A stretch of DNA of 64,000 bases from Sipunculus nudus (Eukaryota; Annelida; Sipuncula; Golfingiida; Sipunculidae): positions 61,441,389 to 61,505,388 of the forward strand of contig CM049315.1 of NCBI GenBank assembly GCA_026874595.1, in the 5' to 3' direction. Every line of letters starts with the position of its first letter. The stretch's first letter is position 1. Of this stretch, positions 1 to 12,275 are shown piece by piece. The notes beneath the pieces are model-generated. The model was not told the DNA's origin and made no database searches. It saw nothing but the letters and a program-made list of their open reading frames with translations. A program made the position numbers and the translations under genes.

Positions 1-468
1 TGCAGATATTTTCTTTAATTATTAAATTTTATGCTATAGCCATAGAACTATTGTTCACAGTGCCAAGGAGCAAAGCCTCAGTGGGATGAAGAAGGGGATG
101 GTGAGAGTTACAACACCCTTGCATATACATACAGGATATGAAATTTAATTCAACAGTGCTTATAAAAAAAAGTTTATTCATGAACATTAAATATTTAAAA
201 CAGACAGAAAGATTGAGAAACAAAGCAAATCATTTTCCTCCCCATTCTACTGAGCCAATAAAAAATTAACAATATTTGCATTTATTCCTTTTTTTCATTA
301 CATAATTTTTATCCAGGTTTACGAATGTTACTATAAATTTACAGTATAACATACATGTGATTGTGAATATTTCACATTTCTAAATTGCATCAACATTTAT
401 AGCTAATGTATCTAGTTTATAGTACCTGTCAACAGAATGGGATGGAGGGAGGAAGGGAGGCAATAAGG

Positions 469-522
<54 letters not shown>

Positions 523-538
523 CAGAGGAGAGAGAGAA

Positions 539-573
<35 letters not shown>

Positions 574-2217
574 AAGAGAGAGCTGGACTGCCAAAGAGAG
601 AGAAAGAGAAAGAGAGAGAGAAAGAGAGGCTCTCTGGTAATTACTGCCTGACCCAGCCTGACCCAGACACTCACAGTGGCAGTAGGTCAGACCTGAAGGT
701 GTTATGTAACTGCCCAGTACACTGCATTTATACTGACCTGATGTAAACAATGAAGACTTGGTACCTGGAAACTTGAATAAAATCTACAGTTTTTGATCAA
801 TTAGTTTCAAATTTCAGATTTTAACAGATGAAATGCTATTGTGTACATGCTGTGAAAATTAAATCCACAGCACTAACAGGAAAAATTTAAATATTTCTAT
901 TTCTTTAAATGGTATCAGGAAAAAAGAAAAGTATTTTCAACCATGAAACTAATACATGTGTTAAAATTAATCCAAGGATCAAAACACCCAATATATTAAA
1001 CCAGGAGCAAACTGGAGTTGGGAATCTTTAATTTCATGAACTGAAATAAAGGATCAGCAATATGAATTTTGATTATTTAGCCAGTATCATGTAACAACTG
1101 ATACAACCATGAGTTATAAGTCAAACAAATTAAAATCTTTAATGAGCACTCTGATGAACATCCAGACTTTCATAGCAATACATCACTTTGTGGACACAAT
1201 TAAATGTGCACTTTAATCATTGTAACCCTGGTGGTACAATACAAAATCTAAAATGTAGCATAGCCAAAAATAAAATAAAATACAGAAAATTATAACATTC
1301 ATCTAGTTTATGCACCAGCTGGGGGGGGGGGGGGGTGGGAGTGCAGGGCAGAGGGGAAGCCTGCTAGTAGTGGCCAAGCTAAGCCAAGGCAAGCTGCCTG
1401 GGGTGGGTTACATAATGCAAGTGAAGACTGTATTACTTGGTGGGCCAGATGTAAACATCACTTGACATGGTGTATGAAAACTTGAATAAAAGCTACTCTT
1501 TTCAAACAATTCCTTTGAAATTTCAGATTTTAAAAGATTAAATCCTTATGTATATATGCTGTGAAAATTAACTCAACAGTGCCTACAGGGAAAAAACGTG
1601 CCATTGCCAAAGTTGGACAAAATTTAAGGTACTGATTTTTTATTTATGCCAATAATTTGAAAAATTTGCAAAATTCAGATCTAATTTTGGGTAAACAATT
1701 GAATCTTGATTAAATAAAGTTATATTCCTGAAAATAAGTCTCCAGCCTCAGCAATTCTCATGTTAAGTGAGCAAATATATTTCCTGATTTTTAAGAAACT
1801 GCATTATATTTGGGCCCATAACTTCAAAATAACACCCAATACTAACCTAATTTTTGGTATGTGCACAGAAAATGTATGGAAAAATATGAATACTAAATAT
1901 GATCAAAAACAGATCAGTGGTTTTGATATTAGGCAGCTTTGAAGTGTAACAATGGCTTTTTTATGGAAAACGGAGGTTTTTCCTTAATATCTCGAAGGAA
2001 CGAAGTCCTAATGACCCAATTTTTGGTATGGTAGGAGATTTTGGGGTCATCTATTGGTATGCAGAATTTTGGATTCGTAGGTCCAACGGTTTTAAAACGT
2101 GCCCTGTTAACGGACGGACGGCCGGACGGCCGGCCGGCCGGACGGACGGCCGGACGGACAAAGGACAAAGGACCACGACTATAGCTCAGATGACTTATAG
2201 TCAGCTGAGCTAAAAAC
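1..2217 (+). mobile_element. Family A-long element, 5' end cut by the window (copy L1)
   Basis: The 3' end is intact: an (ACGG/CGGCC)n run at about 2111-2160, then the hairpin at 2184-2212 and a short A tail. Sections are recognisably the same as other A-long copies: 900-1160 matches 42535-42770, 1140-1320 matches 21770-21960, and the terminal ~600-bp core (ATATTTCCTGATTTTTxACAAA, GGGCCCATAACTT, GTAGGAGATTTTGGGG) matches 22260-22680, 45100-45666 and 50400-51012. The element includes a (GA)n tract at 471-638 and a G15 run at 1321-1335. No protein is encoded. Confidence 0.7.
471..638. repeat. (GA)n microsatellite
   Basis: A nearly pure GA dinucleotide run from 471 to about 518, then interrupted GA/GAAA to 638. 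Open frames across it are only Arg/Glu or Ser/Leu dipeptide repeats. Confidence 0.95.
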
Positions 2218-2665
2218 AGATCAAAGTAGGTGGCGCTACCAATACCTCAATTTCAGATATGACATATGTGACAAACATTGGTATAAAATTTGGTGATTAT
2301 AGCTCTAGCCGTTTCTGAGATTTTAATTTTAGAGTACTTTTTTGGACAGATGACTAAGTTCAACCTCCTGTAACTCGGCCAAAAATCTCCAAACTGGAAC
2401 CATTCGAACAAATTTGAGAGAGATGATTCCAGGGATCATTTCTGTGAAATATTGGACAATTTGGCTGGACAGCTTCGGAGAAGAAGATTTTTAAAGCTTC
2501 TTTAGCTTTTTTTTTAAGATGACTAATTATTTGCAAAAAAATTTGCTGATGCTAGCTCCTGCCGTTTTTGAGATAGCTATGGTTAACGTACAGACGACGC
2601 GTGACACACGATGCACAATGCCGCACCATTGCATAAGCTCAAAGATTCACTAAAAATGCAAACCA
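2218..2665 (+). repeat. Family C repeat fragment
   Basis: Starts directly after the A tail of the preceding element with GTAGGTGGCGCTACCAATAC and continues through the family C core (TAACTCGGCCAAAAATCTCC, CATTTCTGTGAAATATTGGA) to the family C 3' end (GACGACGC..., CATTGCATAAGCTCA). Same orientation as the copies at 15415, 28068 and 33288. Confidence 0.7.
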
Positions 2666-3069
2666 AGTTTTTTCAAACAGCTGAAAGATATAGTTCCAAT
2701 AATCTGGGAATTCTGCATCTAGACATTGTGTCTAGACGTCTAGACGCTGTGTCAAGATGTCTAGACACATTGTCTAGACACCTGCCAGAGCCAGGTCAGT
2801 TGCCATGCCGATGTCTGGACCCCACCTGGGAGTACTGAGTGACCTCTTGACTTGGCTGCTGAAACTCAGCATGTTGTCAAATCTGTTTCAAACACAGAAA
2901 GCCTTTTTTCAATTGGCTACAATGCTTTTTTAAAGCTGTATTTACCCAATCTGTTCTTATAAAACTGGTAGAACCCTACCATACAATAATTCTTGTAAAG
3001 TTTAAACCAATTAGCTTAGCAGTTTCATCATAAATCAGTGTATAAGCTATAAGAGTTTAAAATTACATT
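2666..3069. other. Intron 4 spacer with a TCTAGAC palindrome cluster
   Basis: No coding feature seen. Positions 2718-2790 hold six copies of TCTAGAC or a near match, one forming GTCTAGACGTCTAGAC. Confidence 0.4.
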
Positions 3070-3745
3070 TTTACTTGTAAAAAACAGATCAATGTAGGTG
3101 GCGCCAATTTCAGATATGACATATGTGACAAATATTGGTATAAAATTTGATGATTATAGCTCTAGCCGCTTCTGAGATTTTAAGTTTAGTGTTTTTTTGG
3201 ACAGATTACTTAGTTCAACCTCATGTAACTCAGCCAAAAATCTCTGAACTGGAACCAGTCGAACAAAGTTGAGAGAGATGATTCCAGGGATCATTTCTGT
3301 GAAATACTGGACAACTTTTTAAAGTTTTTTTAGCTTTTTTTTCAGATGACCAATTATTTGCAAAAAAATTTGGTGATGCTAGCTCCTGCCGCATGCCCCA
3401 TGACACACAACGCCACACCATCGCATAAGCTCACAGGTATGTAACAAAATCAGACAAGTGGTTTTTAAATTAGGCAGACCTGAAATCTAACAATTGGCTT
3501 TTACTAGTAAATGGAGGTTTTTCATTACTTTCTTGCAGGAACCAAGATGCAATGACCAAGTTTCATGCTTGGTAAGAGAACTTAGGGAAATCTAACTGTA
3601 TGTCAATTTTCTAATTTGTGGGTCAAATGGTTTCTTAACCTGCCTTCTTAACACATGTCCAGCTGGGCAGCCAGATGATGACGGACAAAGGACCATCACT
3701 ATGGCTCAAATGACTTAATGTCAGCAGACATTGAGCTAAAAATAT
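3070..3745 (+). repeat. Family C fragment followed by a family A-long 3' fragment
   Basis: 3080-3445 repeats the family C core and its 3' end (CATCGCATAAGCTCACAGG). 3445-3745 resembles the last part of the A-long core, ends in a decayed GATGACGGACAAAGGACCAT stretch and has a damaged terminal hairpin with an extra AGACAT. Confidence 0.6.
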
Positions 3746-4715
3746 TTTGTCAATAGGCATTCATAGTGGCAAGTATTACCCTGTCACCTGATTATGTAAA
3801 CAGTCACCATACAAGCCTCACCCAGCCAAAGACTGGCTAGCAGCTGTATAAGTGTGTTAAATCAGGCCCGGTGTGCAAAACATAAGCTCAGGTGGCATTA
3901 CATGTAGTGTTCACTGGAACTGGACAAGGGAAGGGAGGTTATGGAGAGATGAATAAGTTGTGTTTTCAAAATTAAGTTTAATAACAGCTTAAAAATCAGA
4001 GCTTTTGATAATTTTGTGATTACATTCACTAATAATCTTATACAGATTTATTTCCAATGTCAAAATGGATTAGTCATGACAATGAGCTTTCATACAAAAA
4101 TTATCTGGTTTCAATGTGCTGCTTGGAGAAATGAGATCACAATGACATAGTTTGTAGTTCTGAAGGAGAACAAACTTCAACATAGTGACCAAATTTAGAT
4201 CTATATAAAAGAAAGGTGAACCATGAAATTGTAGCTGAAGTGTTAACACACTCTAAACTGAAATACATGACTTTGCTTGGATTTCCACAATGGACTTCTT
4301 ACTGGTTTAAATTCAAAAGCAAACATCCTAACCAAAGCTGAAGACAAAGTCTTGAGCAGTTCTTTAAGATATTGCACACAACTAGAAATTAAGATCACTG
4401 CCTGGTGCCCATATATACTGATATTCTGATGGGTCTGAACTTTGATAGCACACATTGTCCCTTTCACATGAACACTTGTTAACACAGGAAGGTGCCTCAT
4501 AAAGCCAGTCAAGATGACAAGACAAAGCATGCATAAACTACTGAGATATTTAAGCTTTGAATTTTTTTTCCCCTAACGGATAAACTGTAATGAATTCTCA
4601 TAAACTTTAGTGACATCAAAAAATACCTTGTAATGTTGTTACATTCAAATTTTGCACCCAATTGAAATTAAAGTTCAAATACCTTGAACACTAAGAAGAG
4701 TGAATTTCTATGAGC
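3746..4715. other. Intron 4 sequence without a recognised feature
   Basis: An open frame on the minus strand (4243-4530, 95 codons) shows no family motif and is not part of the TBC1D1/4 exon series. I searched here for exon 5 and did not find it. Confidence 0.4.
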
Positions 4716-7700
4716 AACAAGTGACCCAGGGGTCATGACGCTCAGCTGACCAGGAAGACATTGACAAAAGTAATTTTATCATCTGAATGTCAAATTTGAA
4801 TGAAATACTTTTTCCAAACTTGACCTTTTGTATAAAATCATCCAATATTCATTGGGGTACTATGGAGCTCTGTAGCATGAAGGATATGGGTAACAGACAC
4901 CTATTTTCAAGGTTTACAAGATGACTTTTCAGGGGTCTCCCAGCATGTCAAAAAATAAAATTCTAGGTCCCGTTATTATGATTTGTGCACTGTTAACAAA
5001 TCCAAATGTTTATTCTGGGGGGTATTTCAAAGCCGCATAGGATGAAGGATATGGGTAACAGAGATGTAATTTCAGGTGCACAAGGAGACTTTTCAGGGGC
5101 CTCCCAGCATATCAAGAAAGGAGATTCTAGGTCAAGTCATTATAATTTGTGCTCTGTTAACAGATGACCAAATCTTTATTCTGGGGAGTACTTCGGAGCC
5201 CCAGAGCATGAAGAATATGGGTAACAGGGACCTTATTTCGGGTTTCCATGTAGACCTTTTATGGGCTTCCCTGGAGGTGAGGACAGAAGATTCTAGGTCC
5301 AGTCATTTTGATTTGTGCCCTGTTAATATATGACCAAATCTTTATTCTGGGGGGTACTTCAGAGCCCCATAGCTCACAGAATATGGGTAACAGGGACCTT
5401 ATTTCGGGTTTCCATGTAGACCTTTTATGGGCTTCCCTAAAGGTGAGGACAGAAGATTCTAGGTCCAGTCATTATGATTTGTCCCCTGTTTACAGATGAC
5501 CAAATGTTTAAAGATCACAAAAGTAGAGAAAAAAAATCGTAAAAAATAAAAAAAATATAGGTGGCGCCACCAATCTCCAGAAATTGATGAAACACTCCAC
5601 GATCAATATCCATGCAAAGAATCATGGTGATTAATGCATTAGTTGTTCAGATACTTGAGCTTTTGTATTAAATTTTGCATTATTCTGGGGGGTACTTCAG
5701 AACCCCATAGCTCGAAGAATATAGGTCACAGTGACCTAATTTCAGGTTTACAAGGAGAATTTCCATAGACCTCCCAGGATTTCAAGTAAGAAGATTCCCG
5801 GTCTAGCGGTTACGATTTGTGCCCTGTTAACAGACAGACGCCTGGATGGCCGGACGGACGACGGACAAAAGGTGATCCCTACAGCTCAGATGACTTTCAG
5901 TCAGCTGAGCTAAAAATTGAAAAAATACAGGTGGCGCCACCAGAATGCAGAAACTGATCAAACATTTCATGATCAACATCCATGCAAAGAATCATGGTGA
6001 TCAATATAATAATTGTTCAGATACTTGAGCTTTTGTATCAAATATTCCATTATTCTGGGGGGTACTTCAGAGCCCCATAGCTCAGAGGTTATGGGTAACA
6101 GAGACCTAATTTCAAGTTTTTGAGGAAACTTTTCATGGGCCTCTCAGCATGTCAAGAGAGAAGATTCTAGGTCCAGTTGTTACGATTTGTGCCATGTTAA
6201 CAGATGACAGCATCTTATGAGGTCTCAAAAATAGAGAAAAAAATTCGTAAAAATAAAAAAAAATACAGGTGGGGCCACCATACTGCAGAAACTGATGACA
6301 CATCCCATGATCAATATCCAGGCAAAGAATCATGGTGATCACTACAATAGTTGTTTAGATACTTGAGCTTTCGTATCAAATTGTCCATTATTCTGAGGGA
6401 TACTTCAGATGACTTACAGTCAGCTGAGCTAAAAACACTTAATGGTCAATATCCATGCAAAGAATCATGATGATCTCCGTATTAGTTGTTCAGATACTTC
6501 AGCTTTTGTATCAAATTGTCCATTATTCTGAGGGATACTTCAGAGTCCTATAGCTTGAAGGATATGGGTAACAGAGACCTAATTTCAAGTTTCCACAGGC
6601 ACTCTTCATGGGCCTCCTTGCATGACAAGAATGAAGTTTCTAGGTCCAGTTGTTGCAATTTGTACCCTCTTGATAGATAACCACATCTTCAAAGGTCTCA
6701 AAAAAAGAGAAAAAAAATTCGTAAAAATTTGAAAAAATAGAGGTGGCGCACCCTCTCTGCAGAAACTGATGGAACAGCTCATGATCAATATGTATGCCAA
6801 AAATCATGACCATCAGTGTTGTAGTTATTGAGATACTGCACTTTTTGTATCAAATTTTCTATTATTCTGGGGGGTATTTTGGAGCCATACAGCCTAAAGA
6901 ATATGGGTAACAGAGACCTAATTTCAGGTTTCCATGGAGAATTTTCATGGGTCTCCCTGTGTGTCAAGAATGAAGATTCTAGGTCCAGTTTTTATGATTT
7001 GTGCCCTGTTAACAGATGTTCTTATCTTTAAAGGTCTCAAAAATAGATAAAACATTCGTAAAAAAAACCCCGAACAAAACAGGTTGTGCCACCAGTCTGC
7101 AGGAACTGATGAAACACCTCTTGATCAATAGTTATGCCACAAATCATGACCATCAGTGATGTAGTAATTCAGATATTGAAGTTTTTGTATGAAATTTTTG
7201 ACTACTCTGAGGGGTACTTTGGGGCCCCATAGCTCGAAGGATATGGGTAACAGAGACCTAATTTCTGGTTTCCATGGAGACTTTTCATTGGTCTTCTCAG
7301 GGTTTCCGCCAGGGTTGAAAAAGTGTGTCCGTTTTTACTTTGTGACTGGGAGTGAACCTAGCGTGGGGGCAAAGCCCCCAGGGGGGGAGGGTGTGGGAGG
7401 GGGTTCCCCCCCTCCCACGGTGTGGAAATTTTACAAAATCAAGGTTGAAAACAACGTTTCTGATGCTCTTTTTCAGCTTAGTATCACGCCCATGGAAGGC
7501 GTAAAAATATACCAGTAAAACAGTAAAATATTCGTTAGGCCTTCATGTGATGCAGCATGCACGTACAAGTCGTGTCTCCCTGACATATGTGGGCCCACAA
7601 ACTGGCCTTTTACTTAACTATTCCTTGGAAAGGATTCGCCTAAACATCTGTTTTGGAAACTTGTGCAAACCGAATTGACGAAGATAAATATAATAAATAT

Positions 7701-10664
7701 AGGGCCTGTTCTGCCCAAGCGATGTCCACATTGTTTGTTTTTATTATATCGTGCACGCTTCCTGTGTATCCCCAAGCTATTGACCAATTCAACATACCCC
7801 TCCAGGGACTAACGGTTTCCCGCGCTCCCAGATTACCCGCGCCTGGTGCTTACCGCGTGATCTCCGCTGACCGGGTGTTCACGATGGGCCCGCACTACAG
7901 CCGGCGTTTTGTCGGCTGCTGCAACGCATTCAACGGCCGGCTGCTTTTCTCAAAGTTAAATGACAAAAAATATATATTGCTGTCGCATGCTTTTACATAA
8001 AATTCGTGCAATATCCTTGAAATTTAGTGTGTTAGGCCTACTTGTTATAGGCCCTACATTTGATTCTGCGAAATCCCTGATTGCGATCGTGTCCGAGACG
8101 GCCCAATCATTGACCAGCATAACCTGTTTCTGCACGTGTGACATTCAGTTGAATTATTCAGAACTTCCTCAGACTATTGGCTGCATTTGCCACAAGTTTT
8201 TATTTCAATAGGGAATTCCCTCATGAATATTCGCACATAGAACAGCGCATTCACTACGCTCCGGCCTTTTGAAATTTGTTCGGTAAAGTCAAGACAAAAG
8301 CCCTTTGCATTGTGACCTCGCTGCAAGGCTTGCGGTATGTTAATATGTCAAAGCAGCGATGTCCACAGCGACTGCATGATGAAAATGATTCACCTTCTTC
8401 AAATTTTGAAAAATATATCATCACAACCAAATAAAACACAAATTTAATTTCCATTATCGATAGGTTTATCATTTTTACTGACTACAGAGACTGAATATGT
8501 ATAGTTTGTCGAACGATTAATTATAATATCACAACTTTGGCCGGTAGCGCATGTTCAGGGCCGACATCGTACGTCCACAACCTATGGTTTCACAACTGAT
8601 TACCTTCTCCAGAAAATTAAATGGCGAGACAGCATAAAAACTATTTGCGCAGATGCTGTACATGTATAAGGAATCTGATACATAGTTTGAAGATGATGAA
8701 GACAGCACGACACTCGTGCTTGAGTTATTATTAAGCTCTCTCAGCCTCTTTGGCTGGGGGAATTTTTAATGACCCTCGCGGGGGAAAGAGTCCGTTTACC
8801 GGCCTAAATTTTAGGGTCGCGGAAACCCTGCTTCTAGTGTGTTGAGAATGAAGATTCTAGGTCCAGTCGTTACTATTTGTGCCATGCTAACAGATGACAG
8901 CATCCTTAAAGGTCTCAAAAATAGAGGAAAAAATCGTAAAAAATCGAACGATACAGGTGGCACCACCAGTCTGCAGGAACAGATGACACATCTCATGATC
9001 AATAGTTATGCCACAAATCATGACCATCATTCAAGTAGTTAATGAGATATTGAAGTTTTTGTATGAAATTTTTTACTTTTCTTGGGGGTACTTTAGGGCT
9101 CCATAGCTCGAAGAATATGGGTAACAGAGACCTAATTTTGGTTTCCATGGAGACTTTTCATAGGTCTCTCAGTGTGTCGAGAATGAAGATTCTAGGTCCA
9201 GTCGTTATGATTTGTGCCACGTTAACAGATGACAGCATCCTTAAAGGTCTCAAAAATAGAGGAAAAAAATCGTAAAAAATCAAACAATACAGGTGGCGCC
9301 ACAAGTCTGCAGGAACTGATGAAACATTTCATAATCAATACGTATGCCAAAAATCATGACCATCAGTGATGTAGTTATTGAGATATTGAAGTTTTTGTAT
9401 GAAATTTTTGACTACTCTGGGGGGGGGGGTACTTTGGGGCCCCATAGCTCGAAGGATATGGTTAACAGAGACCTAATTTCTGGTTTCCAAGGATATTTTT
9501 CATGGACCTCTCAGTGTGTCAAGAATGAAGATTCTAGGTCCAGTCATTACGATTTGTGCCATGCTAACAGATGACAGCATCCTTAAAGGTCTCAAAAATA
9601 GAGGAAAAAATCGTAAAAAATCGAACAATAAAGGTGGCACCACCAGTCTGCAGGAAGTGATGACACATCTCATGATCAATAGTTATGCCACAAATCATGA
9701 CCATCAGTCAAGTAGTTAATGAGATATTGAAGTTTTTGTATGAAATTTTTTACTTTTCTTGGGGGTACTTTGGGGCTCCATAGCTCGAAGAATATGGGTA
9801 ACAGAGACCTAATTTCTGGTTTCCATGGAGACTTTTCATAGGTCTCTCAGTGTGTCAAGAATGAAGATTCTAGGTCCAGTCTTTACGATTTGTGCCTTGT
9901 TAACAGATGTTTACATTTTGAAAGGTCTAAAAAATAGAGAAAAAATTCGTAAAAAATTGAACGATACAGGTGGCACCACCAGTCTGCAGGAAGTGATGGA
10001 ACATCTCATGATCAATATGTATGACAAAAATCATGACCATCAGTCAAGTATTTAATGAGATATTGAAGTTTTTGTTTGAAATTTTTTACTTTTCTGGGGG
10101 GGTAGTTTTGGGCCCCATAGCTGGAAGAATATGGGTAACAGAGACCTAATTTCTGGTTTCCATGGAGACTTTTCGTAGGTCTCTCAGTGTGTCGAGAATG
10201 AAGATTCTAAGTCCAGTCATTACGATTTGTGCCTTGTTAACAGATGTTCACATTTTTTAAGGTCTCAAAAATAGAGAAAAAAATTCGTAAAAAATAAAAA
10301 AAAATACAGGTGGCGCCACCAGTCTTCAAGAACTGATGGATCCTCTCATGATCAATATGTATGCCAAAAATCATGACCATCAGTCAAGTAGTTAATGAGA
10401 TATTGAAGTTTTTGTATGAAATTTGGACTTTTCTGGGGGGTACTTTGGGGCCCCATAGCTCGAAGGATATGGGTAACAGAGACCTAATTTCTGGTTTCCA
10501 AGGAGATTTTTCATGGACCTCCCAAGATTTCAAGTAAGATGATTCCAGTTCTAGCGGTTACGATTTGTGCCCTGTTAACGGACGGACGGCCGGACGGCCG
10601 GACGGACGACGGACAAAAGGTGATCCCTATAGCTCAGATGACTTTCAGTCAGCTGAGCTAAAAA
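4716..10664 (+). mobile_element. Family A composite array: one 5' end, about 14 core repeats, three 3' ends
   Basis: The 5' end at 4716 reads AACAAGTGACCCAGGGGTCA then CGCTCAGCTGACC. Core units follow, the complete ones about 335-341 bp, each with AGGTGGCGCCACCAGTCTGC (5561, 5929, 6266, 6742, 7079, 8956, 9291, 9632, 9967, 10306), a CATAGCTCGAAGGATATGGG block, and TTCTAGGTCCAGTCATTACG followed by GCCCTGTTAACAGATG. Complete or partial 3' hairpin ends occur at 5883-5916, 6405-6435 and 10630-10664; the first and third are preceded by GGACGGACGGCC-type microsatellites. A separate transposon interrupts it at 7298-8830. Confidence 0.8.
7298..8830. mobile_element. Non-autonomous DNA transposon, CAGGG...CCCTG ends, 5-bp target duplication
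   Basis: 1533 bp inserted into one family A core unit. The ends are inverted copies of CAGGGTTTCCGC. The flanks CTTCT (7293-7297) and CTTCT (8831-8835) form a target duplication: removing the insert and one copy leaves GGTCTTCTAGTGTG, collinear with GGTCTCTCAGTGTG in the neighbouring units. The interior is more GC-rich than the surroundings, with a GC hairpin near 7366-7420 (GTGGGAGGGGGTT / CCCCCCCTCCCAC). Open frames (for example 7653-8000) show no recognisable transposase. The superfamily is left open. Confidence 0.8.
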
Positions 10665-10708
10665 TAATCTGTTTGTTCAGTGAAATGTGAAATATTGTAA
10701 AGTGATAC

Positions 10709-10835
10709 CTTCAATTTCCTGACACAGTTTATGCAGCTGATGCATAGGGCATAGCTCACACACTACATTTCTTTTGGTTCTCTGTTCAAATGCCACATGG
10801 AATGCTTGTTTCAAGGCTTGCATCACATCTTCTAC
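10709..10835 (-). CDS. TBC1D1/TBC1D4: TBC1D1/4-like RabGAP, coding exon 4 (PTB2 C-terminal helix and CPMHxLHKLC segment)
   Basis: A 127-base exon with 42 full codons (residues 416-457) plus one G, so it ends in phase 1. The acceptor is TTCTGTAG (AG at 10836-10837); the donor is GTATCA (10703-10708), weaker than the other donors. The translation starts VEDVMQALKQAFHVAFEQ, the PTB2 C-terminal helix (human VDEIMMTLKQAFTVAAVQ), and continues KRNVVCELCPMHQLHKLCQE then IE(G), matching human CEGCPLQSLHKLCERIEG. The completing Gly codon would use the single G plus the next exon's first two bases. That exon, expected to encode the helical segment before the Ser-rich linker, was not found in 1-10702 and probably lies outside the window. 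Confidence 0.9.
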
Positions 10836-11259
10836 CTACAGAAGAAAAGAAAATTAAGGTACAAATAAAAGCCCCTGAAGAACAACTTATTTTTACAAAA
10901 CATGTTTTTCAACTAGAAACATTAGTGTGTCATAGACTGAATCAATCAAATCCCCTGCTAAGCTGCAATGTGAAGGACACGCATTGCTGCATTTCAGCCA
11001 TTTTAAAATCATCATTGCAGTAAGAGCTTGTCTGCTGGTAGGAGCAGAAACACAGAAGAAAGTGGCCCATGGACCATGATGCTCAGCTTACTTTAGCACA
11101 TAAATAATATTTACAGCACATAAATATAGCTAAGTGGCCCTAATGTGGGATTCTGGAACAAATTTTGGTTACTGTAGATCCTAATTTTGAGGCCTTGTGT
11201 TGTATAATGGTCACACCCCATGTTCATAAAATACCTTGAAAGTACCCTTCACTGGAGTA
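10836..11259. other. Intron 3 sequence next to exon 4, no feature seen
   Basis: A pyrimidine-rich acceptor tract lies directly upstream of exon 4 (on the minus strand). Beyond it I see no repeat or coding signal. Confidence 0.4.
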
Positions 11260-12275
11260 AACAAGTGACCCAGGGGTCATGACACTCAGCTGACTAGGAA
11301 GACATTCACAAAAGGAAGGTTATGACATTAATGCCGAATTTTGTTGGTTTTATCCCCATTCAACTGAATTATAACTTGGGATGATATGGGTAACAGAGAC
11401 CCAATTTCAGTTTCCAAGGAGATTTTTCATGGACCTCCCTGGATGTCAAGTTAGAAGATTCTGGGTGCAATGTAGGGCTGAAACAGTTACAAAATTTTGG
11501 ACTCGAGTACCCGATAGGCATTACCCGACTCGGACTCGAGTACTCGTTACCATGGCAACGCTGTGAAGATAAAACGAACATCTGTTTACCGATGCAAAAT
11601 ATGCATAAATTTGACTTCGTGACGGCTTAACTTTATCACAACGAAGGAATAGATATATGTCATAACAAGACCTCGATTAATTTGACAAGCATATGTTTAG
11701 AGCCCTACGCCAGGCTATGACAATGGATAAATAATCCTACAGAGTGTCCTAAAATTTGCAGTAATATACATATATGCATGTACATACAAGAGTACTCGAG
11801 TCCAAATCTTGGACTCGAGTACTCGGTAAGTATTACCCGGACTCGAGTACTCGAGTACTCCTTTCAGCCCTAGTGCAATGGTTACGATTTGTGTCCTCAT
11901 AACAGACTTTGAAGGTCTTAAAAATAGAGATAAAAAGGGTAAAAATTCCCGAAAAAAATCCAGGTGGTGCCACCAGTCTGCAGGAACTGAAGAAACAGTC
12001 CATGATGAATATGTATGCAAAGAATCATGGTTATAAATACATCAGTTGTTCAGATACTGGAGCTTTTGTGTCAAATTTTTAATTATTCTGGGGGGGGGGG
12101 TTCTTCTGAGCCCAATAGCTCAAGGGGTATTGATAACAGAGACCTAATTTCAGGTTTCCATGGACATCTTTCATGGACAACCTGGATATCAAGTAAGAAG
12201 TTTCTAGGTCCAATAGTAACAATTTCTGCCCAGTTAACAGACGACTGCATCTTTGAAAGTCTGAAAAATAGAGAA
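11260..12275 (+). mobile_element. Family A element (copy A2), truncated, interrupted by a hAT-like MITE
   Basis: The 5' end at 11260 is nearly identical to that at 4716 (AACAAGTGACCCAGGGGTCA, then CACTCAGCTGAC). Core sequence runs to 11472 and resumes at 11881 with GGTTACGATTTGTG, continuing through a GGTGGTGCCACCAGTCTGCA unit to 12275. No 3' hairpin end is present; the next element's 5' end follows directly. Confidence 0.7.
11473..11872. mobile_element. hAT-type MITE with 8-bp target-site duplication
   Basis: 400 bp bounded by TAGGGCTGAAACAG and its inverted counterpart (TAGGGCTGAAAGGAG read from the other end). The 8-bp direct repeat GTGCAATG flanks it exactly (11465-11472 and 11873-11880). 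Both terminal regions carry repeated GGACTCGAGTACTCG palindromic blocks, the kind of subterminal repeat hAT transposases often bind. The 8-bp duplication and the TAGGG/CAGGG-like ends are typical of hAT elements. No coding capacity. Confidence 0.88.

Noticed and set aside
412-750. Open frames encoding Ser-Leu or Arg-Glu dipeptide repeats
   Set aside because: They are translations of the (GA)n microsatellite.
4243-4530. 95-codon minus-strand frame as the next TBC1D1/4 exon
   Set aside because: Its translation has no similarity to the segment expected after the CPMHxLHKLC motif, and no matching splice sites were found.
7189-8211. Frames inside the CAGGG-ended transposon (for example 7653-8000) as a transposase
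   Set aside because: No DDE, RNase H-like or zinc-finger pattern seen, and the element is short.
4716-10664. CRISPR-like array, because of regular repeats
   Set aside because: Units are ~337 bp with no short identical repeats and unique spacers; this is a eukaryotic tandem-core element.
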